Assembly (NCBI RefSeq): GCF_008180445.1
Contig: NZ_VTER01000006.1
Location: forward strand, 248,001-312,000
DNA: 64,000 nt
Source of the DNA: Bacillus_AB infantis_B
Lineage (GTDB): Bacteria > Bacillota > Bacilli > Bacillales > Cytobacillaceae
Reading direction: 5' to 3'
Shown here: positions 52,791 through 61,690 of the stretch, in pieces
Position numbering within the stretch: the first letter of the stretch is position 1
How the letters are laid out: each line of letters opens with the position of its first letter
The notes under the pieces: generated by a model
Seen by the model: only the letters and a program-made list of their open reading frames with translations
The model's database searches: none
Told to the model about the DNA's origin: nothing
Translations under genes and position numbers: made by a program

Positions 52791-52937
52791 ATGCAGACAT
52801 ATGGCGAATGGTATACCCGCAGGCGTCCAGAATACAAAGGGTGGGAGAACCAGGATACTAATGAGATCTTATTCAAAAATGCTCTCTACTACGGCCTCCC
52901 ATCTGTTGTCATGGTTGCGCTTTTAATATTAGCCTGA
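52791..52937 (+). CDS. 48-aa single-pass membrane protein
   Basis: ATG 52791 after AAAGGGTG. The N-terminal half is polar and aromatic (MQTYGEWYTRRRPEYKGW); the C-terminal half is a membrane helix (YYGLPSVVMVALLILA). A terminator follows, supporting a true gene. Function unknown. Confidence 0.68.
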   Translation: MQTYGEWYTRRRPEYKGWENQDTNEILFKNALYYGLPSVVMVALLILA

Positions 52938-52944
52938 ATAGTGA

Positions 52945-52974
52945 TGCACCTGCCTTGCCGGCAGGTGCTTTTTT
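52945..52974 (+). terminator. Terminator after the 48-aa gene
   Basis: GCACCTGCC and GGCAGGTGC flank a TTGCC loop and are followed by TTTTTT. Confidence 0.9.
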
Positions 52975-53058
52975 GCAGTCTCTTTTCCTGGATAATAGTA
53001 AAGCTTCAGAAATTATAGTAAAATAGGGGCAATCTACTGGAAGGAAGAAGGTGTCCAT

Positions 53059-54794
53059 ATGTTCGAGCTGCTGCTGACAATGCTCGAGAGGCTTGGCCTG
53101 ATTGTTACCATTGCCTTCATTTTGACCAGATTCCGTTTTTTCCGCGAAATGATATACCAGGAATCATTAACGGCAAAACAGCGGTGGGTCGCTGTTCTTT
53201 TTTTTGGATTCTTCGGTATATTCGGCACCTATACCGGTGTCAGTTTTGACACCGATACCCTGCAGTTCAGCCGCTGGGCTTCAGAGCTTTCTTCAGATGA
53301 AGCCATTGCAAACTCCAGGGTGATCGGCGTGGTTCTTGCCGGACTATTCGGCGGATACAGGGTAGGGATTGGCGCCGGACTGGTGGCAGGAATCCACCGT
53401 TTTACATTGGGCGGCTTTACGGCTTTTTCCTGCGGCTTGGCTTCAATCTTTGCTGGAATCATTGCAAGCATCCTGCATAAGAAAAACAGGCATGTGAAGC
53501 TATCGACAGCGTTTTTTATCGGAGCCATGGCCGAAAGTGTGCAGATGCTTATCATCCTTCTTCTCTCAAGGCCTTACAGCAAAGCTTCTGCTTTGGTCGA
53601 AACCATCGGTCTGCCCATGATTCTCGCCAATGGAGTCGGCTGTGCCATTTTCCTGCTGATCATTAAAAGCGTAGTGAATGAAGAGGAAAAAGCTGCAGCC
53701 ATCCAGGCGCAGAAATCCCTGCGGCTGGCACGCCAGAGTTTGAAGCATCTGCGAAAAGGGATGACCATCGATGCGGCAGAAGAGGTATGCCGGATCCTTT
53801 ACCACGAAGTCAATGCAAGCGCCGTGTCGATTACAGATGATGAACGCATCCTGTCTCATATTGGCGTAGCTGATGACCATCACAAATCAGGACATCTGAT
53901 CCAAACAGATATAACCAGGAAGGTGCTTGCCCAAGGAGCATTGATCATTGCCGGCAGGAATGATATCAGCTGCAGCAGTCCGTCATGCCCGCTTGGTGCT
54001 GCCGCCATTGCTCCGCTGAAGGAAAGGGGACAGACCATCGGCACCTTGAAATTCTATTTTAAGTCAGAAAAAGAAATCACAAATGTCATGATTGAATTGA
54101 TATCCGGCCTGAGCATGCTCCTTAGCAATCAGCTCGATGCTGCAAGGGGCGAAAAAGCATTCCAGCTTGCGAAGGAGGCAGAAATCAAGGCTCTGCAGGC
54201 ACAAATCAGCCCGCACTTTTTGTTTAATACTTTGAATGTAATCGTTTCCCTGATTCGGATTGATCCAAAGAAAGCCCGCAAGCTGCTCTTGTCGCTTTCC
54301 CATTTCCTGAGGCAGAATCTTACGGGGACAACTTTGGAACGAACACTTTGAAGGAAGAATTAAAGCATGTACAAGCCTACCTGGAAATAGAAGAAGCAAG
54401 ATTTTCTGACAGGCTTAAAACAGAATTCCGGATAGAAGAGGAAGCACTTTCTGCTCAAATCCCGCCGCTGACACTCCAGCCGCTTGTAGAAAATGCAGTC
54501 AAGCATGGCATCAAGGATAAGGAAGCTGACTGCAGGATCATCATTTATGCTGCCGTAAAAGAAGAAGGGACAGAAGTATCTGTTTCTGACAATGGAGCGG
54601 GAATCGGCACAGAACGCCTGCATGAGCTGGCAAGGGGCCACGTACCTTCCCTGACAGGGACCGGACTTGGAATATATAATGTAAACAGAAGGCTGGCAAT
54701 GCTTTTTGGGGAAAAAGCCGGACTGATTTTTGACAGCAGGCTGAATGAAGGGACCACAGTCTCCTTTACGCTGCCGGACAAAGGAGAAGAATAG
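53059..54794 (+). pseudogene. lytS: LytS-type sensor histidine kinase, split by a frameshift
   Basis: Two frames encode one kinase. Frame 53059-54351 (430 aa): 5TM-LYT membrane domain (about 1-200), GAF domain, then the His-box IKALQAQISPHFLFNTLNVI. Frame 54348-54794 (148 aa, TTG start): NALTLQPLVENAVKHG-type N-box, G1 DNGAGIG and G2 GTGLGIYNVN of the ATPase. Normal LytS continues without break at LERTTLKEELKHVQ; here GAACGAACACTTTGAAGG lacks one base, giving ERTL-stop. The overlap TTGA at the break could allow reinitiation. Either a sequencing error or a real mutation; a split enzyme cannot be excluded. Confidence 0.85.
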
Positions 54795-54795
54795 C

Positions 54796-55530
54796 ATGGA
54801 AAGAAAAATCAGCATATTGATTGCAGACGATGAGCCGTACAGCAGGCAGGAGCTGGTTCACCTGCTGAAAGAATATGAAGACCTGCAGGTAGTGGGAGAA
54901 GCAGAATCAGGTGAACAGGCCGTCATCCAGTGCCTGCAGCTGCAGCCGGATGCTGTATTTTTGGATATTGAAATGCCAAAAATGAATGGCATGGAAGCCG
55001 CCAGGTCGCTGAATGATTTAAAAAAAGTGCCAAAAATCATCTTTGCGACAGCTTACCCGCAGTTTGCGGCAGAAGCTTTCCGCTACGAAGCGGTTGATTA
55101 TCTGCTGAAGCCCTTTGACGAAGACCTGCTTAAAGAAACAGTATCAAGGCTGAGGAAGCTTTTTGCAGAAGAAGGCGACAGCACAGCCGCAGCCGTGAAC
55201 CCTGGGAAACTGGCAGTGGAGGAGGATGGCAATATTTCTTATATAGACCCATCATCCATCCTTTATATATCCCGTGATGATAAAGTCTCCAGGATTGTTG
55301 CGAAAAACGGAAGCTATTCTGTCAAAACTCCTTTAAAGGAGCTGGAAAGCAGGCTGCAGCATTTTCCTTTTTTCCGCATACATAAAAGCACAATCGTCCA
55401 TCTGCCATATGTATCCCGGCTGACTCCATGGTTTAACGGCGCCTATCAGCTGGAAGTCGAGGGGGCTCAAGAAATATTATCTGTAAGCCGGAATTATGCC
55501 AAAGCATTAAGGAGCAGGCTGGAAATTTAA
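54796..55530 (+). CDS. lytR: LytTR-family response regulator
   Basis: A 244-aa regulator. Receiver domain with ADDEPYSRQEL and phosphoacceptor in AVFLDIEMPKMNGM; C-terminal LytTR DNA-binding domain starting near GKLAVEEDGNISYIDPSSI with FFRIHKSTIVHLPYV. The start at 54796 follows AAAGGAG and directly succeeds lytS. With LytS it resembles the LytST/BtsSR systems that respond to pyruvate or membrane state and control nearby transporters such as the CstA gene. Confidence 0.93.
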   Translation: MERKISILIADDEPYSRQELVHLLKEYEDLQVVGEAESGEQAVIQCLQLQPDAVFLDIEMPKMNGMEAARSLNDLKKVPKIIFATAYPQFAAEAFRYEAVDYLLKPFDEDLLKETVSRLRKLFAEEGDSTAAAVNPGKLAVEEDGNISYIDPSSILYISRDDKVSRIVAKNGSYSVKTPLKELESRLQHFPFFRIHKSTIVHLPYVSRLTPWFNGAYQLEVEGAQEILSVSRNYAKALRSRLEI

Positions 55531-55533
55531 TGA

Positions 55534-55562
55534 TGCAGGCATGAGTCTTTTGCCTGCATTTC
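55534..55562 (+). terminator. Possible terminator after lytR
   Basis: TGCAGGCA and TGCCTGCA pair around TGAGTCTTT and are followed by TTTCACC. Confidence 0.55.
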
Positions 55563-55647
55563 ACCTCTCCATTTCAGCATCTTGAGACAGATTATTGACA
55601 TGTTGGCCACAATTCCGCCACATTCTCCTCCCGGTGCCTTATACTTT

Positions 55648-55664
55648 CTGTAAGCGATTACAAA
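55648..55664 (+). promoter_or_regulatory. cre box (CcpA operator) ahead of cstA
   Basis: TGTAAGCGATTACA (55649-55662) fits the TGNAARCGNWWWCA consensus at all positions. It lies 14 bp before the TTG start, overlapping the leader of cstA, where CcpA could repress in glucose. Two copies of GCCACA (55606, 55617), 11 bp apart, lie just upstream and might serve a LytTR-type protein; this is weak. Confidence 0.8.
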
Positions 55665-55678
55665 AGGAGGCATTTCAA

Positions 55679-57124
55679 TTGTATTCTTTTATAGCAGGCA
55701 TCATTTTACTTATAGCAGGGTATTTCACTTATGGGAAATTTGTAGAAAAAGTATTCGGCATTAAAAAAGAGAGGCAGACTCCAGCTTATACGCACAAAGA
55801 CGGCGTTGATTATCTGCCGATGAACACGAAGAAAAACTCACTTATCCAGCTGCTTAATATTGCAGGTGTTGGTCCTATCTTTGGACCGATCATGGGTGCA
55901 CTATATGGACCGGTTGCTTTTCTTTGGATTGTGCTCGGCTGTATTTTCGCCGGTGCTGTCCATGATTATCTGACAGGTATGATTTCCATCCGCAACAGGG
56001 GAGCACACTTGCCGGAGCTGGCCGGAAAATTTCTCGGCAGCTTCATGAAGCATGTTGTGAATGCATTTGCCATCCTGCTGCTGCTCCTTGTGGGAACGGT
56101 TTTTGTCACTTCCCCTGCAGGGCTGCTGCACAATCTGATGGACGGATGGATGAGCATGGGGCTTATTCTTGGAGCCATCTTCATCTATTATATTCTGGCG
56201 ACACTATTGCCGATTGACAAAATCATTGGACGCTTTTATCCCATCTTTGGTGCATTGCTGCTGATCAGTGCGCTTGGAGTAGGGGCATCGCTCGTCATCA
56301 GCGGTGCACCTATCCCTGAAATCAATTTGTCAAACATGCATCCTGACAATGCACCGATCTTCCCGCTTCTGTTCCTGACCATTTCCTGCGGGGCTTTATC
56401 CGGATTCCATGCGACGCAGACGCCAATCATTTCGAGAACAACAGAAAATGAGGATCAAGGCAGAAAGATTTTCTATGGCATGATGATTGCAGAAGGCGTT
56501 ATTGCCATGATTTGGGCTGCAGCTGCAATGAGCCTTTTCAATGGCTCTGCAGGCTTAAATGAACTGCTTGCAGCTGGCGGGCCTGCGGCAGTAGTAAGTG
56601 AAGCTTCAAAACTGACTCTTGGTGCTGTCGGCGGAACACTGGCTGTACTCGGAGTGATAATCCTGCCGATCACTTCAGGCGACACTGCTTTCCGGAGCGC
56701 AAGGATGATCATTGCCGACTATATCCGCTTCGGCCAGCAGAAGCTCGGCAACCGCCTGGTTATCGCCCTGCCCTTGTTTGTAATATCATTTGCACTGACA
56801 AAGATAGACTTTGAGATTCTATGGAGATACTTCTCCTGGGCAAACCAGTCTACTGCTGTCATCGCCCTTTGGGTAGCAAGCATGTACCTTTTCATTGCCG
56901 GAAAAAATTATTGGATTGCCATGATACCGGGCATCTTCATGACAATGGCAACCGTTACTTATATTCTGAACGCCAAAATTGGATTTGGGCTTTCAATGAA
57001 TATATCGTATTTAGGGGCTGCGATTGCCACGGTTATTATCACTGTTCTTTTCTACAACGCAGCAGGAAAAGCAAGAAAGAACAATATCGCACTCGAAGAA
57101 GATATTACAGGAAGAGTAGCTTAA
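55679..57124 (+). CDS. cstA: CstA-family transporter (pyruvate/peptide)
   Basis: A 481-aa membrane protein with about twelve helices. Family features: LLNIAGVGPIFGPIMGALYG, DYLTGMISIRNRGAHLPELA, and LSGFHATQTPIISRTTENE. In enterics, BtsT/CstA import pyruvate or peptides and BtsT is controlled by a LytTR two-component pair; here lytSR is directly upstream. TTG 55679 follows AAAGGAGG. A cre box suggests catabolite repression. Confidence 0.93.
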   Translation: MYSFIAGIILLIAGYFTYGKFVEKVFGIKKERQTPAYTHKDGVDYLPMNTKKNSLIQLLNIAGVGPIFGPIMGALYGPVAFLWIVLGCIFAGAVHDYLTGMISIRNRGAHLPELAGKFLGSFMKHVVNAFAILLLLLVGTVFVTSPAGLLHNLMDGWMSMGLILGAIFIYYILATLLPIDKIIGRFYPIFGALLLISALGVGASLVISGAPIPEINLSNMHPDNAPIFPLLFLTISCGALSGFHATQTPIISRTTENEDQGRKIFYGMMIAEGVIAMIWAAAAMSLFNGSAGLNELLAAGGPAAVVSEASKLTLGAVGGTLAVLGVIILPITSGDTAFRSARMIIADYIRFGQQKLGNRLVIALPLFVISFALTKIDFEILWRYFSWANQSTAVIALWVASMYLFIAGKNYWIAMIPGIFMTMATVTYILNAKIGFGLSMNISYLGAAIATVIITVLFYNAAGKARKNNIALEEDITGRVA

Positions 57125-57138
57125 GATTAATAATGCAT

Positions 57139-57172
57139 AAGGGCCTGGATGAGCAATTCCGGGCTCTTCTGT
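57139..57172 (+). terminator. Possible terminator after cstA
   Basis: AGGGCCTGGA and TCCGGGCTCT pair imperfectly around a TGAGCAAT loop; T tail is short. Confidence 0.45.
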
Positions 57173-57268
57173 TTAGATGCTATGCTAAAATGAGAAATAA
57201 TAATGGAAATAAACGGAATGATGCAGGGGTTATTTTGCAGCCGTTTTCTGAGAAAGGAAGGTAAGAAT

Positions 57269-58207
57269 ATGCGTATATTGATTGCAGGGGCAGGGGCAGT
57301 AGGAGGTTATTTCGGAGGCAGGCTCCTTGAAAAAGGAGAAGACGTTACCTTTCTAGTAAGGGAAAAAAAATACGATCAGCTTCAGGAGAACGGCCTGGTC
57401 ATCAACAGCGTACATGGAGATGCAAAGCTGAAACCAAAGCTTCTGAGAACAGGAGTTCCTTCAGAAGAGAACTTTGATTTGATCTTGCTTTCTGTGAAAG
57501 CTTACCATCTTGAAGAAGCCATCAATAATATTATGCCTTATGCAGGACAAGGTACATGTATCCTTCCGCTGCTGAATGGCATTGCACATATGGACACGCT
57601 TGAAAGGGCTTTTGGAAAGGAGAGGCTCCTTGGAGGTCTTTGCTTCATAGAATCAACATTGGATGAAAAAGGCGAAATTGTTCAGAAAAGCGATATGCAG
57701 GAAGTTGTTTTTGGCGAAATTGACGGGAGGCAGACAGAGAGGATTTCACGGATACAGGAATCGCTTACCGGAACAAAGGCATCTTTCCGGTACAGCAGTG
57801 AAATCGTGAGTGAAATGTGGAGCAAGTATCTTTTTATCAGCATGATGTCCGGGCTTACAACGCTGACACGTTCGCCAGTCGGTCCTATAAGGGATACAGC
57901 AGAGGGGAGAAGCATCATAGAGGGGCTAGCTCTGGAAATCCTTCCTGTCATGAAAAGCCTGGGAGCGAATCTTCCGGATGATGCAAAAGAAAATATCATT
58001 AAGAAAATAAATGCAGTCGGATATCATATGAAATCTTCCATGCAGCGAGACATTGAAAAAGGCTTGCAGACCGAGTCAGCCCACTTCTTTAAATATCTCC
58101 TGGATGCAGCGGCTGAACACCGTTTACCAGTGCCAGTTCTGAATACCATCTATATGAATCTGCAGGTATATGAAAAGAGGAGGGAAGAACAAAAAGAGAG
58201 GGGGTAA
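57269..58207 (+). CDS. panE: 2-dehydropantoate 2-reductase
   Basis: A 312-aa cytosolic NADPH enzyme reducing ketopantoate to pantoate (coenzyme A pathway) or a related ketoacid. MRILIAGAGAVGGYFGG is the nucleotide motif; LSVKAYHLEEAI and LPLLNGIAH follow. The C-terminal helical domain includes SEMWSKYLFIS and SSMQRDIEKG, the catalytic Lys and Glu regions. ATG 57269 follows AGAAAGGAAGG; the open frame upstream is unsupported. Array 3 follows within 30 bp. Confidence 0.88.
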   Translation: MRILIAGAGAVGGYFGGRLLEKGEDVTFLVREKKYDQLQENGLVINSVHGDAKLKPKLLRTGVPSEENFDLILLSVKAYHLEEAINNIMPYAGQGTCILPLLNGIAHMDTLERAFGKERLLGGLCFIESTLDEKGEIVQKSDMQEVVFGEIDGRQTERISRIQESLTGTKASFRYSSEIVSEMWSKYLFISMMSGLTTLTRSPVGPIRDTAEGRSIIEGLALEILPVMKSLGANLPDDAKENIIKKINAVGYHMKSSMQRDIEKGLQTESAHFFKYLLDAAAEHRLPVPVLNTIYMNLQVYEKRREEQKERG

Positions 58208-58229
58208 ACTCAAAACAGTCCGGAGACAA

Positions 58230-59040
58230 GTAATCAGAGGGTGTTAGTCAAAGAGACTAACACCCTTTGGCTGCAGAAAAGCGATTCAGAGGTCTTAGTC
58301 AGAGCGACTAATACCCTCTTGTCCACAGAAAGCGAATCAGAGGGTCTTAGTCAGTGCGACTAATACCCTCTGGCCACAGAAAAGCGAATCAGACGGTCTT
58401 AGTCAGAGCGATTAATACCCTCTTGTCCACAGAAAAGCGAATCAGAAGGTCTTAGTCAGTGCGACTAATACCCTCTGGCCACAGAAAAGCAAATCACAGG
58501 GTCTTAGTTAGAGCGACTAACACCCTCTGGCCGCAGAAAAGTAAATCAGACGGTCTTAGTCAGAGCGACTAAAACCGTCTGTCCACAGAAAAGCGAATCA
58601 GACGGTCTTAGTCAGAGCGACTAACACCATCTAGCCACAGAAAAGTGAATCAGAGGGTCTTAGTCAGAGCGACTAATACCCTCTAGCCGCAGAAAAGCGA
58701 ATCAGAGGGTCTTAGTCAGAGCGACTAATACCCTCTTGTCCACAGAAAAGCGAATCAGAAGGTCTTAGTCAGAGTGACTAATACCCTCTGGCCACAGAAA
58801 TGCAAATCAGAGGGTCTTAGTCAGTGCGACTAACACCATCTGTCCACAGAAAAGCGAATCAGAAGGTCTTAGTCAGAGCGACTAATACCCTCTGACCGCA
58901 AAAAAGCGAATCAGACGGTCTTTAGTCAGAGCGACTAACACCATCTGGCCACAGAAAAGCGAATCAGAGGGTTTTAGTCAGGGCCCCCAAAGCCCACTTG
59001 CTCATAGAAAACAGAAGCAGAGGGTTTCCACCCGATCACG
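58230..59040. repeat. Tandem array 3: fifteen copies of a 52-bp palindromic unit
   Basis: TTAGTC occurs at 58244, 58295, 58347, 58399, 58452, 58504, 58556, 58608, 58660, 58712, 58765, 58817, 58869, 58922 and 58974, spacing 51-53 bp, with a decayed sixteenth copy to about 59040. Each unit has the dyad AGAGGGTCTTAGTC-N5-GACTAATACCCTCT (14-bp arms, one mismatch) and a linker such as GGCCACAGAAAAGCGAATC. Some copies carry paired changes that keep the stem: AGACGGT with ACCGTCT (58552-58580), and GGGTGTTAGTC with GACTAACACCC (58240-58265). Confidence 0.95.
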
Positions 59041-59114
59041 ACTTCTGTTAGCCTGAAAGGGATTTCTAATTTCATTTGTTGTCTTACAGTCTAATGCAGA
59101 TCTTCAGCCTTATA

Positions 59115-59252
59115 TTATTGGAGAGCAAACCCCAGCAGTTTTATATCCTGGAGGATTTTCTGCTGGATATCAGGCTCTTTGCATTTTTCAAAGTCAGTGA
59201 TCAATCTGCCAATTTCCCTAATAAAAAGCAAATATTCGCTGTCTTTCAGCAT
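59115..59252 (-). CDS. 45-aa small protein
   Basis: ATG 59252 to TAA 59115, preceded by AGGGGTGA. The product begins MLKDSEYLLFIREIGRLITD and continues as a charged amphipathic helix (FEKCKEPDIQQ) with no signal peptide. The coding look and ribosome site make it more credible than the opposite-strand frame. It transcribes toward array 3. Family not securely recognised. Confidence 0.6.
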   Translation of the reverse strand: MLKDSEYLLFIREIGRLITDFEKCKEPDIQQKILQDIKLLGFALQ

Positions 59253-59348
59253 AAATAGTCACCCCTACTATCGAAATAGGTCTAATTTCATACAATTTAG
59301 TATAAAATAGCAGAGATTGGAAGTAAAGCAATATTACCTGCATTGCCC

Positions 59349-60464
59349 TTATTTATGCTTTATTGTTTTTGTATGAACATCCTCTGCGAGCTGTTCTGCT
59401 CTCTGATCGTTTTCAATGCCGTCTGAAAGGCCCGGTGTATCAGGCAGAAACACGGGGCGGACTTCGGAGTCTGCTGATACAACTTTCCATTTTCCCTCAA
59501 CAAGAGCCAGGCTGAAATCTATAATCCCTAAATGGCTTCCCCAGGAACCTGCCTGAACAGCCGGAATTCCATTGATTGTGCCTGCTTTCGAATCAATCAG
59601 ACCGCTGCTGCCCCTTAGTTTAGGAGACGGAAAAACCTGGTGGGTATGGCCGAACATAATCGCATCAATTCCAGGCACCTTGCTCAGCCCGAGCACGGAA
59701 TTCCTGCTTTTATCCTTAACCTGTTCATCAGCTTCGAGACCAGCATGTGCCAGTGCAATTATGACATCGGCGCCTTTTTCCCTCATAATCGGAATATAAT
59801 GCTCAGCTGACTCGACCATCGATTTATTGCTGAGCTTCCCTTTTAAATGTTCTTCATCCCATTTCAGGACAACAGGTGTTATGAACCCGATCACACCAAT
59901 TTTAACAGGATATTTTCTGCCATCATCTGCCGTAAAGTTCTGGTGAAGAATCACATAAGGGGAGAAATAGGGAAGCTCTTCCTGGAAAGATTCTGTACCC
60001 TGGATAAAGAGGTTGCTGTTGACATAAGGAAAGGCTGCCTCTTTCAGTTTTTTATTAAGATAGCCCAGCCCGTAATTGAATTCATGGTTGCCGGGTGCTG
60101 CGGCATCATACTGCAGCTCGTTCATAATGCTGAAAATAGGGTGAGGCTGGCCGGGATGCTCGTGAATATAATCTCCCAGAGCACTTCCCTGGATCAGATC
60201 GCCATTGTCAAAAAGAAGACTATTTTGTCTCTCCAGGCGCGCTTTTTTGATTAAGCTAACGGTTTTTACAAATCCAAAGCTCTTCACTTTTTTTCCGCTT
60301 TTATATTCGTAATTCAATATGTAAGAGTGAAGGTCCGTCGTCTCCATGATCCTGAGCTGCATGTTGGGATGGTGTTCGCTGAATACAGCTGAGCCTGAAG
60401 GAACACAGAGGAGCATGGTTAATAAAACAAACACGGTAATAAAAATTGATTTTTTTTTCAACAT
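59349..60464 (-). CDS. Secreted 5'-nucleotidase/CpdB-like metallophosphatase, domain only
   Basis: A 371-aa exported phosphoesterase. Signal peptide in residues 1-30. Dinuclear metal motifs are complete: RIMETTDLHSY, LFDNGDLIQGSALGD, AAPGNHEFNYG, ALAHAGLE and FGHTHQVF. The family (UshA/CpdB/YfkN) normally carries a C-terminal nucleotide-binding 5_nucleotid_C domain; this protein ends after the catalytic domain and no remnant is seen downstream. It may be a natural single-domain form or a truncation. Likely acts on nucleotides outside the membrane. Confidence 0.87.
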   Translation of the reverse strand: MLKKKSIFITVFVLLTMLLCVPSGSAVFSEHHPNMQLRIMETTDLHSYILNYEYKSGKKVKSFGFVKTVSLIKKARLERQNSLLFDNGDLIQGSALGDYIHEHPGQPHPIFSIMNELQYDAAAPGNHEFNYGLGYLNKKLKEAAFPYVNSNLFIQGTESFQEELPYFSPYVILHQNFTADDGRKYPVKIGVIGFITPVVLKWDEEHLKGKLSNKSMVESAEHYIPIMREKGADVIIALAHAGLEADEQVKDKSRNSVLGLSKVPGIDAIMFGHTHQVFPSPKLRGSSGLIDSKAGTINGIPAVQAGSWGSHLGIIDFSLALVEGKWKVVSADSEVRPVFLPDTPGLSDGIENDQRAEQLAEDVHTKTIKHK

Positions 60465-60615
60465 GGCTCACCGCCTTCCCGTGATTCTGTTATTGTGCCT
60501 TAAACACAAAGAATCATGCCAGAAAGTTAAGCGGAGGATAACTATTCATATTATAGAAGGAGGACCGTGAACACCACTTTCAGCAGCAGAGCTTTTTTCC
60601 CCATTCAGGAACACA

Positions 60616-60660
60616 GTAAAAAATCTGAAGGGCTAAGACCTGCTGTCCCTTCAGATTTCG
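60616..60660 (-). terminator. Terminator of the YusW-like gene
   Basis: AAATCTGAAGGG and CCCTTCAGATTT form a perfect 12-bp stem; on the minus strand the T run TTTTT follows. Confidence 0.88.
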
Positions 60661-60661
60661 T

Positions 60662-61141
60662 TTATTTTGAATAAGTTTTTTCTGTACCATCCGTAAAAGT
60701 TACTTCGACTTCAATATTTTCATAATCTTCGTTAAGATCAAGGCCCTGTATAACCTGTATCAGCACCTCATCCTCAGAAGACTCTTCATCAAAAGTAAAT
60801 TGCTTGAATGCTTCCAGCAGCTTGTCCAGCGCTTCATCTCCGTTTAATTCTTCATCGTTTAAGCCATCTTTGATCTCAGCTTCCATCGTATTGTTTCTAT
60901 CATATTCGTAATCAACCTCATACGATTTCATATCCGGATACTCAGCATCAAGCTCAAAATCTGTAAAATTGATGCGGGAGAAATCCTCAACAGGCTGTTT
61001 ATTATCTGTATTCAAATCATCTTCCTGGCTAGGTGCGCTAGGGGGCGGATCCTGGACTTCATTCTCATCATTCCCGCAGGCAGCAAGCGGCAGCATCAGA
61101 AGGGCGGCTGCTATTGGATATAATAACTTCGATTTCTTCAT
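60662..61141 (-). CDS. YusW-like lipoprotein
   Basis: A 159-aa exported lipoprotein. Signal peptide with lipobox LAAC at about 19-22, then an acidic linker (NDENEVQDPPPSAPSQEDDL) and a YusW-type domain with FTDFELDAEYPDMKSYEVDY. Function unknown; probably tethered on the outer face of the membrane. Start after TAGGAGG. Confidence 0.84.
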   Translation of the reverse strand: MKKSKLLYPIAAALLMLPLAACGNDENEVQDPPPSAPSQEDDLNTDNKQPVEDFSRINFTDFELDAEYPDMKSYEVDYEYDRNNTMEAEIKDGLNDEELNGDEALDKLLEAFKQFTFDEESSEDEVLIQVIQGLDLNEDYENIEVEVTFTDGTEKTYSK

Positions 61142-61227
61142 GACAAACCTCCTATTTCGTTTTTATAGTATGTATATTTCCTATTTCGCTATATTAAAAA
61201 CGCATATGAGAGGTTTTCTGTTCTGAT

Positions 61228-61572
61228 TTACTCTGCTGAAGGCAGCTGCCGAGCCTCTGAAAAGCAAATTTCATGGAAAAAACTTTTCAGCAGCAGCCAT
61301 CTGGCTGGATAGGCAGCAGCGAAGTCAGAAGCAGACTGTTCGTTAAAACATACGAGGCAGTCCATCATCGTTCTGCCTTCCTTTAAGTCATAATAAAGGG
61401 CATGCAGGTTTTCATAATGCTCATTAATCTGCCAGCGGTTCAGCTTGACAGGAGATATACCGTTTAATTTCATATAATCTTGCGCTGCCTTCTTTTGGAT
61501 TTCCTGAATACTTTCAGGCGCACAATCTCCGGCTGCCAGTTTTTCATTGATAAAATAAATGCCTTTCTTCAT
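61228..61572 (-). CDS. Hypothetical cytosolic protein (114 aa)
   Basis: A 114-aa protein with no signal peptide. It is helical, with CLVCFNEQSASDF and a C-terminal ARWLLLKSFFHEICF segment. It has two close Cys but no complete metal motif. The ribosome site is weak (GGGGTTC), and no relatives are recognised. Divergent from the GNAT gene. Confidence 0.6.
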   Translation of the reverse strand: MKKGIYFINEKLAAGDCAPESIQEIQKKAAQDYMKLNGISPVKLNRWQINEHYENLHALYYDLKEGRTMMDCLVCFNEQSASDFAAAYPARWLLLKSFFHEICFSEARQLPSAE

Positions 61573-61690
61573 CTATGAACCCCGTTCCTGTTTTATATCA
61601 CTATTGACAGAAAAAGCTGAGTTCATACAGGAAAGAAGGCAAGTTTATAGAATTCTTATAATAGAGGAAATATTAGTGTGGAGGCTTATA

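Noticed and set aside
20939..59040. The tandem arrays as CRISPR
   Set aside because: The linkers are conserved between units rather than unique spacers, no cas genes are present, and units differ by point changes only.
59076..59258. 60-aa plus-strand ORF beyond array 3
   Set aside because: The antisense 45-aa frame has a better ribosome site and composition.
60568..60675. 35-codon GTG frame after GAAGGAGG
   Set aside because: The ribosome site is good, but the frame runs through the terminator hairpin of the opposite gene and the peptide looks random.
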